From the NCBI RefSeq assembly GCF_023015615.1, contig NZ_JALKAJ010000004.1, positions 434,001 to 498,000 of the forward strand: a stretch of DNA of 64,000 bases, read 5' to 3'. The translations under genes and the position numbers were made by a program. The stretch comes from Qipengyuania sp. S6317L1 (lineage in GTDB: Bacteria; Pseudomonadota; Alphaproteobacteria; Sphingomonadales; Sphingomonadaceae). How positions within the stretch are numbered: position 1 is the first letter of the stretch; each line of letters begins with the position of its first letter. Positions 17,582 through 27,390 of this stretch are shown one piece after another. A model generated the notes under the pieces. It saw only the letters and a list, made by a program, of their open reading frames with translations, was not told where the DNA came from and searched no databases.

Positions 17582-19555
17582 TTAGAGGTGCTGGCCAAGC
17601 GCCTCTTTCAAAGGGTCCAGCCAAGGCTCAAACGGTTTCCACGCATCCTGCCCCTTGCGGTTGATCGGCTGGCGAACCTGTTCAGAGGACGCTGTGCGAA
17701 CGGCGCGCTCGGTCTTGTGGAAGGTGAGGCATTGTTCCTCAAACGGCACGTTCAGGAAGTCGAGCATTCGCCGCGTCTGCCCCTCAAGATCGTCGAGCAC
17801 ATCTTCGTGTTGCACGCGCAGGACCTTGCCCGGCAGCACAGTGTCCCAATGGTCCATCAGATCGACATAATCGGCGTAGTACTGGCCGATTTCGTGCAAG
17901 CCGTAAGTGAATTCCTGACCTTCGGCGAAGAGTTGCTTGAAGCCTGAAAAACAGCAATCCATCGGCGCACGCCTTGCATCAATGATCTTGGCATTAGGCA
18001 GGATCAGATGGATGAGCCCGATGTGCCGGAAATTGTTTGGCATCTTGTCGATGAAGAACGGCGCGCCCTGTCGGTGGATGCGGGTGTTCTCGATGAAATC
18101 CGCCCCGAATTTTTCAAGTTGCTCGGGTGTCAGGTCATGCAAGATTTGCGGGTAAAGCGACTGCCCCGCCTTGCGCCCGCGAAGCCGGTGGGCAAGCGCC
18201 AGGATGTTGGGCAATTCCAGCGTCCCGTCGATCTGGCTGTGACTGGCGAGGATTTGCTCAAGCAAGGTAGAGCCAGCGCGGGGAAGCCCGAGGATAAAGA
18301 TCGGGTCGTGGGCCTTGTGCCCTGCCCCTTGGTGGCGTTCAAAAAGCTCGCGCGTGCAATGTTCTTTTTGCCGCGCAAGCTCTTTGGTCATGGCTTCAGC
18401 CTTATAGCGGGTCTGCGCACGCTTGAGGCTGTTACCCGCGTCGTAATTCTTGAAAGCCGCCTCGTAATCGCGCTCGTCCTCGCACGCCTTGGCAAGTGCA
18501 AAGTGAAGGTGGACGCGGTCCATGAAAGCAAGGTCCGGCCGCTCGACCTGGGCCTTCATCGCGGTGATTTCGCCCTCGTCAAAACGGTAGGTCTTGAGGT
18601 TGGCGAGCGCGTAATAGGCATCGCCGTGGTCGGGCTTGGCGGCAATCGCGGCGCGGTAGCTTTCTTCCGCCTCGCCCCTATCGCCCTTCGTCTTGAGCGC
18701 ATGGCCGCGACTTGTCAGGCTGGCGGGGTCGTTGGGGAGCTTTTCGAGGACCTTGTCGAAGAGCGCCAAGCCTCCTTCATAATCGCCCATCTGGATGCGC
18801 TCGATCGCAAGGCGCGATTGGAAAACGGGGCTGCCAGGATCGCGTTTGATGAGCAATTCGGCCTGTTCGAGCGCCTCCGCCGACTTTTGCCGCCGCCGTA
18901 GAGCGTCAATGTAATCGAGCCGCAATTGCACGTCGTCGGGCGAAAATTCGACCGCGCTTTCGAGCAGGAATTCGGCATCGTCCAAGACACCCAACTCAAT
19001 ACCGATCCTGGCAAGAAGGCGCATCCCCTCGATGTGCGCTGCATCGCGGGTTGGATGAGTTAGCAAATAATGGCGGCAAATCTCCTCGGCCCAGGCAATG
19101 CGTCCTTCGGCAAGGTGATTGGTAACCGCCACAAGCTCGCGTGGAAGCCGGGCAATCCGCTCCTGCTGCGCTTTTGCTACATTCGCCTCTGCCATGCGCC
19201 CGCGCGCAGCCTCAAGGCGAGCTTGCTCGCGCCAGCTTGCCTCCAGCGCCGGATTGAACCGGGTCGCCCGCGTAAACGCGGCCAAAGCGCCCTGCTCATC
19301 GCCGCGCGCCAGAGCCAGATGCCCTTGCTCCTGCCACGCGCGGCCATATTCGGGCATAGCGGAGTGCAGTGCATTCAGGTGCTCACCCGCCTCGTCAAAA
19401 CGCTTCAAGTAGCGGCACGCGACCGCCGCCATGTAGAGCGCCTCGCCATCGCTTGGATCGTCAGCAAGAAGACCCTTGGCCGTCTGAAGCCCCGCCTCAA
19501 ACTGGCCCGCTTGAAGCGCTTTTTGCGCGGATTGAAGTTGCTCGGAGCGGCTCAT
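17582..19555 (-). CDS. TPR-repeat sulfotransferase family protein
   Basis: A 657-residue protein: about ten TPR-like helical repeats over residues 1-370, then a sulfotransferase domain starting with the PAPS 5'-phosphosulfate loop FILGLPRAGSTLLEQIL and a later 3'-phosphate motif region (ADYVDLMDHWDTVLPGKVL). No signal peptide is visible, so a cytoplasmic enzyme is likely. It lies immediately downstream of a TonB-dependent receptor on the same strand, a pairing I know from sphingomonads and Caulobacter relatives, but a terminator separates them here. The acceptor substrate is unknown. Confidence 0.88.
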   Translation of the reverse strand: MSRSEQLQSAQKALQAGQFEAGLQTAKGLLADDPSDGEALYMAAVACRYLKRFDEAGEHLNALHSAMPEYGRAWQEQGHLALARGDEQGALAAFTRATRFNPALEASWREQARLEAARGRMAEANVAKAQQERIARLPRELVAVTNHLAEGRIAWAEEICRHYLLTHPTRDAAHIEGMRLLARIGIELGVLDDAEFLLESAVEFSPDDVQLRLDYIDALRRRQKSAEALEQAELLIKRDPGSPVFQSRLAIERIQMGDYEGGLALFDKVLEKLPNDPASLTSRGHALKTKGDRGEAEESYRAAIAAKPDHGDAYYALANLKTYRFDEGEITAMKAQVERPDLAFMDRVHLHFALAKACEDERDYEAAFKNYDAGNSLKRAQTRYKAEAMTKELARQKEHCTRELFERHQGAGHKAHDPIFILGLPRAGSTLLEQILASHSQIDGTLELPNILALAHRLRGRKAGQSLYPQILHDLTPEQLEKFGADFIENTRIHRQGAPFFIDKMPNNFRHIGLIHLILPNAKIIDARRAPMDCCFSGFKQLFAEGQEFTYGLHEIGQYYADYVDLMDHWDTVLPGKVLRVQHEDVLDDLEGQTRRMLDFLNVPFEEQCLTFHKTERAVRTASSEQVRQPINRKGQDAWKPFEPWLDPLKEALGQHL

Positions 19556-19573
19556 GGATATGCCTTAGACAGC

Positions 19574-19612
19574 AAAACGGCGGGAGTGAACATCTGCCAC
19601 TCCCGCCGCTTT
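19574..19612 (-). terminator. Rho-independent terminator after TonB-dependent receptor
   Basis: Arms CGGCGGGAGTG (19578-19588) and CACTCCCGCCG (19598-19608) form a perfect 11-bp stem; on the minus strand it is followed by TTTT. It lies 20 bp past the receptor stop codon. Confidence 0.85.
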
Positions 19613-19629
19613 AAAATTGTGCCGTTCGA

Positions 19630-22296
19630 TTAATAGTCGAACGAAACGCGCATACCCACCGTCAGCGGACGGTTGATGATGATGCGCTCGCGGTCGTTGC
19701 CAAAGACACCGGAGACTTCGGCGCGCTCATCAGAGAGGTTCTCACCGAAGACCTCAAAGCCCCAGCGGTCCGCCTTCACGCCTGCTGACAGGTCGAAGGT
19801 GGTGTAGCTGTCGAGCTTGATCTTGTTGATCTCGATGATGTCGGTGAACTTGGATGCCGAATAGGTCATCTGCGGCTGGATATAAGCCTCAAGCGTGTCC
19901 GACACATCCCATTCGTAACGCATGCGGATGTTGCCCTGGAAGCTTGGCGCATAGGCCAGTTCTTCGCCGGCGATCACATCGTTGGTCGGGATAAGGACGT
20001 CGGTGATCTCGGTGTCGAGGATCGAGAACGCGCCTGCAAAGGTCAGGCCCGGTGTCGAATACGGCGCAACGGTGAAGTCCGATTCAATCCCGTAAATCTC
20101 TGCATCCGCCGCGTTGGACGAGAAGAAGAGGTTGGTGATCGAAGGGTCGAAAATCTGCGTTTGCAGGTTCGAGATATCGACAAAGAACGCCGAACCGTTC
20201 CAGCGGAACTGACCATCGATAAGGTCGAGTTTCCAGCCCAGTTCGTAGTTCTTCACTTCATCGGTTTCGAGCTCAAACGGCACGACGAACCCGCCAGCAC
20301 CCACAGCACCGCCGGGACGGTTGAGGAAGCCGGGACGGAAGCCTTCCGAATAGGTCGCATAGACCAGCGTGTCAGGCGTCGGCGTCAGAGTGACGGTGCC
20401 TTTGAAGATAACGCCGCTGGTTTCGGCCACGTCGGGCGCGCGGATGGCGTTAAAGACCTGCGTTGCCTGCGCTTCGGTCAGGCCGGCGGCCTGGATGTCT
20501 TCGAGGCTGTCGTTGAGGTCAAAGGTTTGACGAAGGTCCGCGTTACACGATCCGATAAAGGTAAACTGGCCATCGCCATTATACAGATCGCTGATGTCGG
20601 TGCCGAACGCATTGGCATCCTGCGCTGCGCCCGAGTTACAGAACGAGCCGTTGGCCGAACCTTCAAAGTCGACTTCGACGTCGTAGTAACGCGCGCCCAA
20701 AGTCACCGAAAGCAGGTCAGGCACAATGTCAAAATTGGCTTCACCAAAGAAACCGAGCTGTTCGTCGGTCCGGCGGATGTCGTTGCGGAAGATCGTCTCT
20801 GCCGGGAACGGCCCCGCGTCCGATGTAAAGCCGGTCGTTTGCGGGAAGTTGGGAGCAAACGGACCGAAAGGCTGCGCCAGAACGTTGCCCGGATAGGCAA
20901 AGTCAACACGCTCTTCGAGGGTGAGGTCGGAATAAAACGCACCGGCCTGAACGCTCACACGCCAGTCATCAGGCGTCGAGAAACGCAGTTCTTGCGTAAA
21001 CACTTCGGTGTTCGACAGCGAGTTGATGTAGAGGTTTGGCGCCTGACAGGTGCCGCTCGGGTCGTTGCCCGCACCGGGATAGGACACCGAGCCGTCACAG
21101 ATGTAGTATGGCAGATATTGCCCTGCGAACAGGTAGTCGGTGTAGTCGGCGCGCTGCTCGCTTTCACGATCGGTGTAAGCGCCGGTGTAGATCACATCGA
21201 GCCAGCCGATGCGGCCTTCGACGGTCCAGCTTGTGTTGGAGAAATCGTCTTCGAGACGGTCTTCTTCAAAACGCTCGATCGCAAGATCGTCGAGAGTTGG
21301 ATCAACGAAGAACACACCGTCTGATTCAAGGCTCTGACGCTGGTGCGAGACGTTGATGGTCCAGTCAGGAGTGATTTCCCACAGACCCGAAACGCGGAAA
21401 CCGGCATAGGTCGTGTCGTTGAAATCGTCCTGTGCGATGCCGGCATTGTCGGCTTCGAGGAAGGTCACGTCCGAAAGGTCGTCGGTCGATTGGAAACCGG
21501 CGCGCACTGCCGATACCGGCACACCATTGGCCCGAACGGTGCCCTCTGGACGGAAACGCGCGCTCTCGCTGAGGTCGCGGGTGCCCGGGACGTTGTCGAT
21601 GTAGCCGCCCTGGTCATCGAGGTAGGCGACACCGCGAAGCGCGAACGTGTCGGTGACCGGCACGTTGATCATGAACTCGCCCTGGTAGCTTGCTTCACCG
21701 CCCTTGGTGAAGGAAACGCCAGCCGAGGACTTGGCTGAAAAGCCGGAAAGATCAGGCTTGTTGGTGATGAGGCGCACAACGCCTGCTTGCGAGCTTGCGC
21801 CAAACAGAGTGCCTTGCGGACCTGAGAGAACTTCGATCCGCTCAAGGTCAGCGGCGTAAACGTCGAGGTTACGGCCAGGCTGTGAAAGCGGTTGGTCATT
21901 CAGGTAAAGCGCAACGTTCGGAGCAAGACCTGCGACGCCTGCAACGGTGATGTTGGGCGTGGTCGATGCAAGACCGCGAATGTAGATCGTGCTTTGGCCC
22001 GGACCATTGCCGCCGGCGGTAACCGACGGGATCTGGTCGAGGTAATCTTCGAAAGTATCGATGTTCAGCTCGTCGAGCTGCTCTTCACCGATGGCCGAAA
22101 CCGAAATCGGCACGTCCTGCAGATCTTCGCTGCGACGCTGTGCGGTGACGACGATGGTACCAACGCCGCCCGCTCTTTCTTGTGCAGGCTGTTGTTCTTC
22201 AGCTTGGGGTGCAGGCATATCCTGCGCAGCGGCAGGTGAAGCAATTGCAACCGCCAACGCGCCCAGCGACGCGCCGGTAATAAGGTTCTTCATCAT
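19630..22296 (-). CDS. TonB-dependent outer-membrane receptor
   Basis: An 888-residue receptor with signal peptide (LGALAVAIASPAAAQ), a TonB-box-like region around GTIVVTAQRRSEDLQDVPIS, a plug domain (residues about 60-170, with IPSVTAGGNGPGQSTIYIRG) and a large 22-strand barrel ending in the aromatic C-terminus VGMRVSFDY. It imports an unknown scarce ligand (siderophore, cobalamin or carbohydrate) using TonB energy. Two ATGs occur in tandem at the start with AAAGGATT upstream. The Cys pairs in the barrel (YYICDGS, GTCQAPN) are consistent with an extracellular disulfide loop. Confidence 0.92.
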   Translation of the reverse strand: MMKNLITGASLGALAVAIASPAAAQDMPAPQAEEQQPAQERAGGVGTIVVTAQRRSEDLQDVPISVSAIGEEQLDELNIDTFEDYLDQIPSVTAGGNGPGQSTIYIRGLASTTPNITVAGVAGLAPNVALYLNDQPLSQPGRNLDVYAADLERIEVLSGPQGTLFGASSQAGVVRLITNKPDLSGFSAKSSAGVSFTKGGEASYQGEFMINVPVTDTFALRGVAYLDDQGGYIDNVPGTRDLSESARFRPEGTVRANGVPVSAVRAGFQSTDDLSDVTFLEADNAGIAQDDFNDTTYAGFRVSGLWEITPDWTINVSHQRQSLESDGVFFVDPTLDDLAIERFEEDRLEDDFSNTSWTVEGRIGWLDVIYTGAYTDRESEQRADYTDYLFAGQYLPYYICDGSVSYPGAGNDPSGTCQAPNLYINSLSNTEVFTQELRFSTPDDWRVSVQAGAFYSDLTLEERVDFAYPGNVLAQPFGPFAPNFPQTTGFTSDAGPFPAETIFRNDIRRTDEQLGFFGEANFDIVPDLLSVTLGARYYDVEVDFEGSANGSFCNSGAAQDANAFGTDISDLYNGDGQFTFIGSCNADLRQTFDLNDSLEDIQAAGLTEAQATQVFNAIRAPDVAETSGVIFKGTVTLTPTPDTLVYATYSEGFRPGFLNRPGGAVGAGGFVVPFELETDEVKNYELGWKLDLIDGQFRWNGSAFFVDISNLQTQIFDPSITNLFFSSNAADAEIYGIESDFTVAPYSTPGLTFAGAFSILDTEITDVLIPTNDVIAGEELAYAPSFQGNIRMRYEWDVSDTLEAYIQPQMTYSASKFTDIIEINKIKLDSYTTFDLSAGVKADRWGFEVFGENLSDERAEVSGVFGNDRERIIINRPLTVGMRVSFDY

Positions 22297-22664
22297 GTAA
22301 TCCTTTTAACCTGCGGATGAAGGGTGCGGCGCGACAGATGCGCCTACTCATCCAGGAAGAGCGCGCTCAACATATTTCATCGAAAGACAAAACACGGGGC
22401 GCGCTGGCGCGGCAGGTAACAAGACGAAGCGAGGCTGGCCACAGCACAGCCCCTAATTCTTCAAAGCTGCCAAACAGTGTTGCAATGAAACAACAATGTA
22501 TTGGAAGGCAAGAAAATCTTTATGTATACGCAAGCGCAACCATCAAAATGTGTCTAATCTTTTGATGGGTTTTTCAAGTAAACCTGAATCTACTTTGTAA
22601 AAACCCTTCCGCTAGTTTTATTCGTTTGCTTTTACTTGATCAATACAAGTGTTGCGCAAAGTCC
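22297..22664. other. Intergenic region, AT-rich, no gene seen
   Basis: About 370 bp between the BCCT transporter stop and the TonB receptor start, both on the minus strand. The centre (22480-22640) is clearly more AT-rich than the surroundings and presumably carries the receptor promoter, but I cannot place a convincing -35/-10 pair, operator or Fur-like box. No terminator hairpin for the BCCT gene is evident. Confidence 0.5.
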
Positions 22665-24407
22665 TCACGAAGCGGGGACTTCGCCATCCCAGTTCTCGCA
22701 AGCCTCCGCCGTGGTGGGCACGCCGTGCTTTTTGCGGATGAGGTCGAAGACCACCGCTTTCACAATCGCGATTCCCATCAGAAACACCACGAAGGAAAAC
22801 GGCAATGCGCCGATAATCATGGTGATGCGGATGGCTTCGAGCCCGCCAAGGATGAGCATCGAGCCAACCACCATGGCAAGCGCAATGCCCCAGAAGACGA
22901 TGTGATAGCGCCTTTGCCCTTCATCTTCGCCAGCGCCATTGATGGTGTTGACAATAAGGATCGCACTGTCGGCTGAAGTGACGAGATAGGTCATGAGCAG
23001 GAGGACGATCATCGCTGCAACGATCGACGCCACTGTCGGATCGAGCAGAAGGGCAAGCGTTGCAAACAATTGGTCGGCCATGGGTGCATCGACGATCGAG
23101 CCGCCTGCAACGCCCGAAAGTTCCAGATCAATCGCAGTGCCCCCCACCAGCGTCATCCACACAAAGCACATGAGCGATGGGACCATGGCAACACCCAGCA
23201 CATATTCGCGAAGCGTGCGCCCCTTGGAAATGCGCGCGATGAACATGCCCACAAACGGCGCAAAGGCGATCCACCAGGCCCAATACATAACGGTCCAGCC
23301 CAACTGCCAATCGACCAGTGCATCACCCACATCGCTGCCATCGCTGTCGTAAAGGGTGAGAGTTTGCTGGGGCAAGGTGACGATGTAATCCCACAAGCCC
23401 TGCCCCAGAAGCTGAAGCGCGTAGAAGCCGGAACCCACCACGACAAACAGGATAAGCAGCGCAAGGGACAGCCCCATGTTAATGTTGGACAGCCATTTGA
23501 TGCCCCTGCCAATGCCGGAAAGCGCGCTGATGGTAGAGGCACCGACAAGCACCACCAAAGCGACAATGATCGCGAGGGCCGATGCGCCCAGCTGCCCGGT
23601 CTCTTCATCCGCAACCATCAACCAGTCGCCAAGCCCGACGCGGTATAATCCGGCCACAAACTGTTCAACGCCAAAGCCCATGGTGTAGGATACGCCAAGG
23701 ATCGTCGCGACAACCGCAACCACGTCCACTATGTGCCCCCAAAAACCCGACAGTTTCTCACCGAACAGCGGCGCAAGGCTTGACCGGATGGTCAGCGGAA
23801 GACCGCGGCGGTGCGATACATAGGCGATCCCCAGCCCCACCAGCGCATAGGTGCACCACGCACCAAAACCCCAGTGCAGGAAGGTGTACATATAGGCCGG
23901 ACGCACCGCTTCGGCGGAGCGCGCATCGATGGTGCCGCGAATGATATCGGGATTGTTCGAGAAGTGGGCGAGCGGCTCTCCGGTAGAGAAGGTCAGCATC
24001 CCGATCCCGATCCCTGCGCCAAACAGCATGGCAAACCACGAAAAGCGGGAGAATTCGGGTTTTTCATCCGGCGCACCCAATCGCAGCGAACCCGCCCCCG
24101 GCCACAGCGCAAGGCCGAGACAGATTACGATGAGCGCGGCCACCAGATAGACATACCAGCCGCCGAAAATCTCGATGATCGAATTGTTTGCGATCTCAAG
24201 CGTGGCGATGGCGCCTGCGGGAAAGAAAATCGCCCAGATGATCAGGAAAGAAACGATCACCTTGCCCGGAATGGCCACTTCACGGGAAAAACCGTCGTAA
24301 AAGCCCTTGTCGTGGGTATCGATTGGCAATTCCACCAAAGGGGGCGCAATCGGGAGATCAGCGCCAGTGTTCCCATCGGCAGTTTGGTCAGCTTGCGGGC
24401 TGTGCAT
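22665..24407 (-). CDS. BCCT-family (betaine/carnitine/choline) transporter
   Basis: A 580-residue, 12-helix secondary transporter for quaternary ammonium or related compounds. Family hallmarks: FGAGIGIGMLTFSTGEPL in the unwound helix, and MYWAWWIAFAPFVGMFIARI followed by SKGRT, the signature of BCCT proteins. The glycine-rich stretch is GIGIG, where Na+-coupled betaine carriers often have GMGIG, so substrate and coupling ion are open. I prefer the start at 24407 (MHSPQAD), giving a short cytoplasmic tail; in-frame starts at 24461 and 24542 would add up to 45 residues, and none has a strong ribosome site. Confidence 0.85.
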   Translation of the reverse strand: MHSPQADQTADGNTGADLPIAPPLVELPIDTHDKGFYDGFSREVAIPGKVIVSFLIIWAIFFPAGAIATLEIANNSIIEIFGGWYVYLVAALIVICLGLALWPGAGSLRLGAPDEKPEFSRFSWFAMLFGAGIGIGMLTFSTGEPLAHFSNNPDIIRGTIDARSAEAVRPAYMYTFLHWGFGAWCTYALVGLGIAYVSHRRGLPLTIRSSLAPLFGEKLSGFWGHIVDVVAVVATILGVSYTMGFGVEQFVAGLYRVGLGDWLMVADEETGQLGASALAIIVALVVLVGASTISALSGIGRGIKWLSNINMGLSLALLILFVVVGSGFYALQLLGQGLWDYIVTLPQQTLTLYDSDGSDVGDALVDWQLGWTVMYWAWWIAFAPFVGMFIARISKGRTLREYVLGVAMVPSLMCFVWMTLVGGTAIDLELSGVAGGSIVDAPMADQLFATLALLLDPTVASIVAAMIVLLLMTYLVTSADSAILIVNTINGAGEDEGQRRYHIVFWGIALAMVVGSMLILGGLEAIRITMIIGALPFSFVVFLMGIAIVKAVVFDLIRKKHGVPTTAEACENWDGEVPAS

Positions 24408-24651
24408 GAAAAATGTGCATCCGAATTGTGGCCGCACACGATCGTATGACCGGCGACCCATGTTATTGCCGGACTGAAAGAGTGAGCCCAGCTGCGCGAA
24501 AGCTCTGATGGCTGCGCTTGCTCCGGTGAACGGTCTACCCAAGTTCGGCTATCATTTGCAAGCCTTCGCCTTTGTTCCGCCCATCTCGCCGACCGCCCCA
24601 CTGTGCCGGATGGTGCGGCCAGGCGGGTTATCCAAGTGTGTATCCTTTCAC

Positions 24652-24680
24652 TTGCGCCATTGGGACTTTGCGGGGATAAA
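24652..24680 (+). promoter_or_regulatory. Candidate promoter of glutamate dehydrogenase gene
   Basis: TTGCGC (24652-24657) and GATAAA (24675-24680) are spaced 17 bp, giving a leader of about 50 nt to the ATG at 24738. The remainder of the 330-bp divergent gap (24408-24737) shows nothing else I can support. Confidence 0.4.
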
Positions 24681-24737
24681 GCGCCCACGCATAAAAACAA
24701 AAAGCGGTCGCGTTGTTTCATCAAAGGGGGGAAAACA

Positions 24738-26093
24738 ATGCCGGTTTCCGATCACGTAAATCTCGAACAATTCATGGAAGGCGTGAAGAAGCGCAATCCG
24801 GGGCAAGCGGAATTTGTCCAGGCGGTCCATGAGGTCGCCCAGGACATTTTCGAGTTCATGGCCGACAAGGTCGAATATCACGAGGCGCAGATCCTGCGCC
24901 GGATTGCAGAGCCTGACCGCATCGTATCTTTCCGCGTCTGCTGGGAAGATGACAATCACAACATCCGCGTCCAGCGCGGCTGGCGGGTCCAGAACAACAA
25001 CGCCATCGGCCCTTATAAAGGCGGCATTCGCTTTCACCCATCGGTGACCGAAAGCGTTCTCAAATTTCTCGCGTTTGAACAGACGTTCAAGAACTCGCTC
25101 ACCGGTCTTCCAATGGGCGGAGGCAAAGGCGGCGCGAACTTCAACCCGAAGGGCAAGTCCGATGCGGAAGTGATGCGTTTTTGCCAAAGCTTCATGACAG
25201 AACTTTATCGCCACATCGGCCCCGACACCGACGTGCCAGCGGGCGACATCGGCGTTGGCGGGCGCGAGATCGGCTATATGTTCGGTCAATACAAACGCAT
25301 CACGGGCCGCTGGGAAGGCGTTCTGACCGGCAAGGGTCAGGAATATGGCGGCTCGCAAATGCGCCCCGAGGCAACCGGCTATGGCGCGGTGTATTTCCTG
25401 CAGAACATGCTCAAGCACCAGGGCATGGATGTCGAAGGGCACACTGCCGTCATTTCAGGTTCGGGCAATGTCGCAACGCACGCCGCTGAAAAAATCACGC
25501 AGCTTGGCGGCAAGGTTTTGACCTTGTCGGATTCAGGCGGCTTCATTCACGATCCCGACGGCATCGATCAGGAAAAGATCGACTGGGTCAAAAACCTGAA
25601 AAACGTCAAGCGTGGCCGGATCAGCGAATATGCCGATCACTTCACCAACGCTTCTTTCCACGAAGGCAAACGCCCGTGGGATGTCTCGTGTGACCTTGCC
25701 CTGCCCTGCGCAACGCAGAACGAGCTCAACGAGGACGAGGCCAAAACGCTCGTCGACAACGGGGTCAAGGGCGTGTCGGAAGGCGCGAACATGCCGACCA
25801 CGCTCGACGGGGTAAAAGTCTTCCACGATGCGAAAATCCTGTACGGTCCGGGTAAAGCGGCCAATGCGGGCGGCGTGGCGGTGTCCGGCCTCGAGATGAG
25901 CCAGAACTCCGAACGCATCAGCTGGAACCACGAACGCCTTGGTGAAATGCTGACCGATCTGATGGAAGGCATCCACGAAAAGTGCACCGAATATGGCGAT
26001 CAGGGCGATGGCTATGTCGACTATGTGAAAGGCGCCAATATCGCAGGCTTCAAAAAGGTGGCCGATGCGATGCTGGCATTTGGCGTGGTCTAG
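24738..26093 (+). CDS. gdhA: NADP-type glutamate dehydrogenase
   Basis: Hexameric enzyme making glutamate from 2-oxoglutarate and ammonium. The 451-residue length and sequence fit the bacterial NADP-specific class: catalytic Lys in LPMGGGKGGANFNPKGKSD near residue 125, the PAGDIGVGGREIGYMFGQYK loop, dinucleotide fold VISGSGNVATHAAEK, and CATQNELNEDEA. The ATG at 24738 is preceded by AAGGGGGG. An upstream in-frame start would add 45 residues not found in the family. Cofactor assignment is by family resemblance. Confidence 0.94.
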   Translation: MPVSDHVNLEQFMEGVKKRNPGQAEFVQAVHEVAQDIFEFMADKVEYHEAQILRRIAEPDRIVSFRVCWEDDNHNIRVQRGWRVQNNNAIGPYKGGIRFHPSVTESVLKFLAFEQTFKNSLTGLPMGGGKGGANFNPKGKSDAEVMRFCQSFMTELYRHIGPDTDVPAGDIGVGGREIGYMFGQYKRITGRWEGVLTGKGQEYGGSQMRPEATGYGAVYFLQNMLKHQGMDVEGHTAVISGSGNVATHAAEKITQLGGKVLTLSDSGGFIHDPDGIDQEKIDWVKNLKNVKRGRISEYADHFTNASFHEGKRPWDVSCDLALPCATQNELNEDEAKTLVDNGVKGVSEGANMPTTLDGVKVFHDAKILYGPGKAANAGGVAVSGLEMSQNSERISWNHERLGEMLTDLMEGIHEKCTEYGDQGDGYVDYVKGANIAGFKKVADAMLAFGVV

Positions 26094-26122
26094 AACCTGA
26101 CCTTCATCGTATAACAAGAAAA

Positions 26123-26155
26123 GGGGCGCTTCCCTCGTGGGAAGCGCCCTTTTTT
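26123..26155 (+). terminator. Rho-independent terminator of gdhA
   Basis: GGGCGCTTCCC (26124-26134), loop TCGT, GGGAAGCGCCC (26139-26149), then six T residues. It starts 30 bp after the gdhA stop. Confidence 0.92.
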
Positions 26156-26262
26156 CATGCCCCGGCCAAGCGTCCACGCGGACCGCCTCATATGCGGAGA
26201 CATACTGGATTGTCCTGCATCATTGGCTTCAAATCCCGAACGACTATGCTAAAGCTGTTCCT

Positions 26263-27348
26263 ATGGAACGGGAACGGCTGAAACGACTGATTGAAACCGG
26301 GCTTCTTGATACCTCGCCAGAGGACCGCTTTGATCGACTGACGAGGCTCGCGAGCAATGCCTTTGAGGCACCGATCGCGCTCATTTCGTTGATCGATTCA
26401 GACAGGCAATGGTTCAAGTCCAAGGTCGGCATGGACGTGGATGAAACCGCCCGCGACATCGCGCTGTGCAACCAGACAATCAGCGATCCCGATGACCTTT
26501 TCGTGGTGCTTGACGCGCAATCTGATGACCGTTTCAAAACCAATCCGCTGGTGACCGGCACGCCCAATGTCGCCTTTTACGCGGGCGCACCGCTTGTGAC
26601 CTCGGACGGTTATGCAATCGGGTCCCTGTGCGTGATTGACAGCAAGCCGAGAGGAGATTTCTCTTCGGGCGACCGCGAGATTTTGAAAGACCTTGCCGCA
26701 AGCGTGATGGGAGAAATTGAAACGGCCGCGCGCGATCAGCGGACCGAGGATCTCGACCTTGCCAATCAGGAGCTTCAGCACCGCTTCGGCAATGTCTATG
26801 CGCAGATGTCAGGGCTTATCGCTGTCCTTGCAAAGTCGGAAAACGATGTTGTCTCCTTCAAGCGCAATGTGGCTGAAAGCATTCAGTCGATGGCGCAGAT
26901 GCAGGCGCTGCTTGCCGCCAACCGTTATCGCCCGATCAGTTTCACCGACCTGTTCGATGGTGTGATCGCGCCCTATCGCTCGATGCAGGAGAGCAGCCAG
27001 ATCGAGCTTGAGAACACGGGCAACCTGCTTGTGTCAGAGCGTGCCGCGTTTCTTATGACGCTCATGCTTGGCGAACTGGCGACAAACTCGGCCAAACACG
27101 GGGCATTCTCGCGGGCCGATGGACAGGTTCGCGTCTTCGTCACCTCGGGCGACGAAGTGCAGTTTGAATGGAAGGAAAGCTGGACCGAGCCAAGCGAGAA
27201 GAGCCAAGCCTCTCAGCGCGAAGGGTTCGGATCGCGGCTGCTTTCCAAGATCATTCCATCAGGCCTCAAGGGGCAATCGCAGCTGTCGATTGAGGCCCAA
27301 GGCATGAGTTACCGATTGTCGGCAGACCCGGCGGTTTTTCTGGAATAA
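26263..27348 (+). CDS. GAF-domain sensor histidine kinase, HWE/HisKA_2 type
   Basis: A 361-residue soluble kinase. Residues 1-155 form a GAF domain (ALISLIDSDRQWFKSK, FYAGAPLVTSDGYAIGSLCV). Residues 165-230 carry the phospho-acceptor His in ELQHRFGNVYAQMSGL near 173, and the C-terminal part is a short ATPase domain with N-box LGELATNSAKHGAFS and G-box-like EGFGSRLLSKIIP, typical of the HWE/HisKA_2 kinases common in alphaproteobacteria. The GAF domain has the WFKSKVGMD and ARDIALCNQTI pattern of cyanobacterial/alpha GAF sensors but no obvious bilin Cys, so the ligand is unknown. No response regulator is adjacent. The start at 26263 begins right at the conserved region. Confidence 0.86.
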   Translation: MERERLKRLIETGLLDTSPEDRFDRLTRLASNAFEAPIALISLIDSDRQWFKSKVGMDVDETARDIALCNQTISDPDDLFVVLDAQSDDRFKTNPLVTGTPNVAFYAGAPLVTSDGYAIGSLCVIDSKPRGDFSSGDREILKDLAASVMGEIETAARDQRTEDLDLANQELQHRFGNVYAQMSGLIAVLAKSENDVVSFKRNVAESIQSMAQMQALLAANRYRPISFTDLFDGVIAPYRSMQESSQIELENTGNLLVSERAAFLMTLMLGELATNSAKHGAFSRADGQVRVFVTSGDEVQFEWKESWTEPSEKSQASQREGFGSRLLSKIIPSGLKGQSQLSIEAQGMSYRLSADPAVFLE

Positions 27349-27390
27349 CCGTTGCCTGACGGGCCAATGATCCGCTTCAGGCTCACCCCC

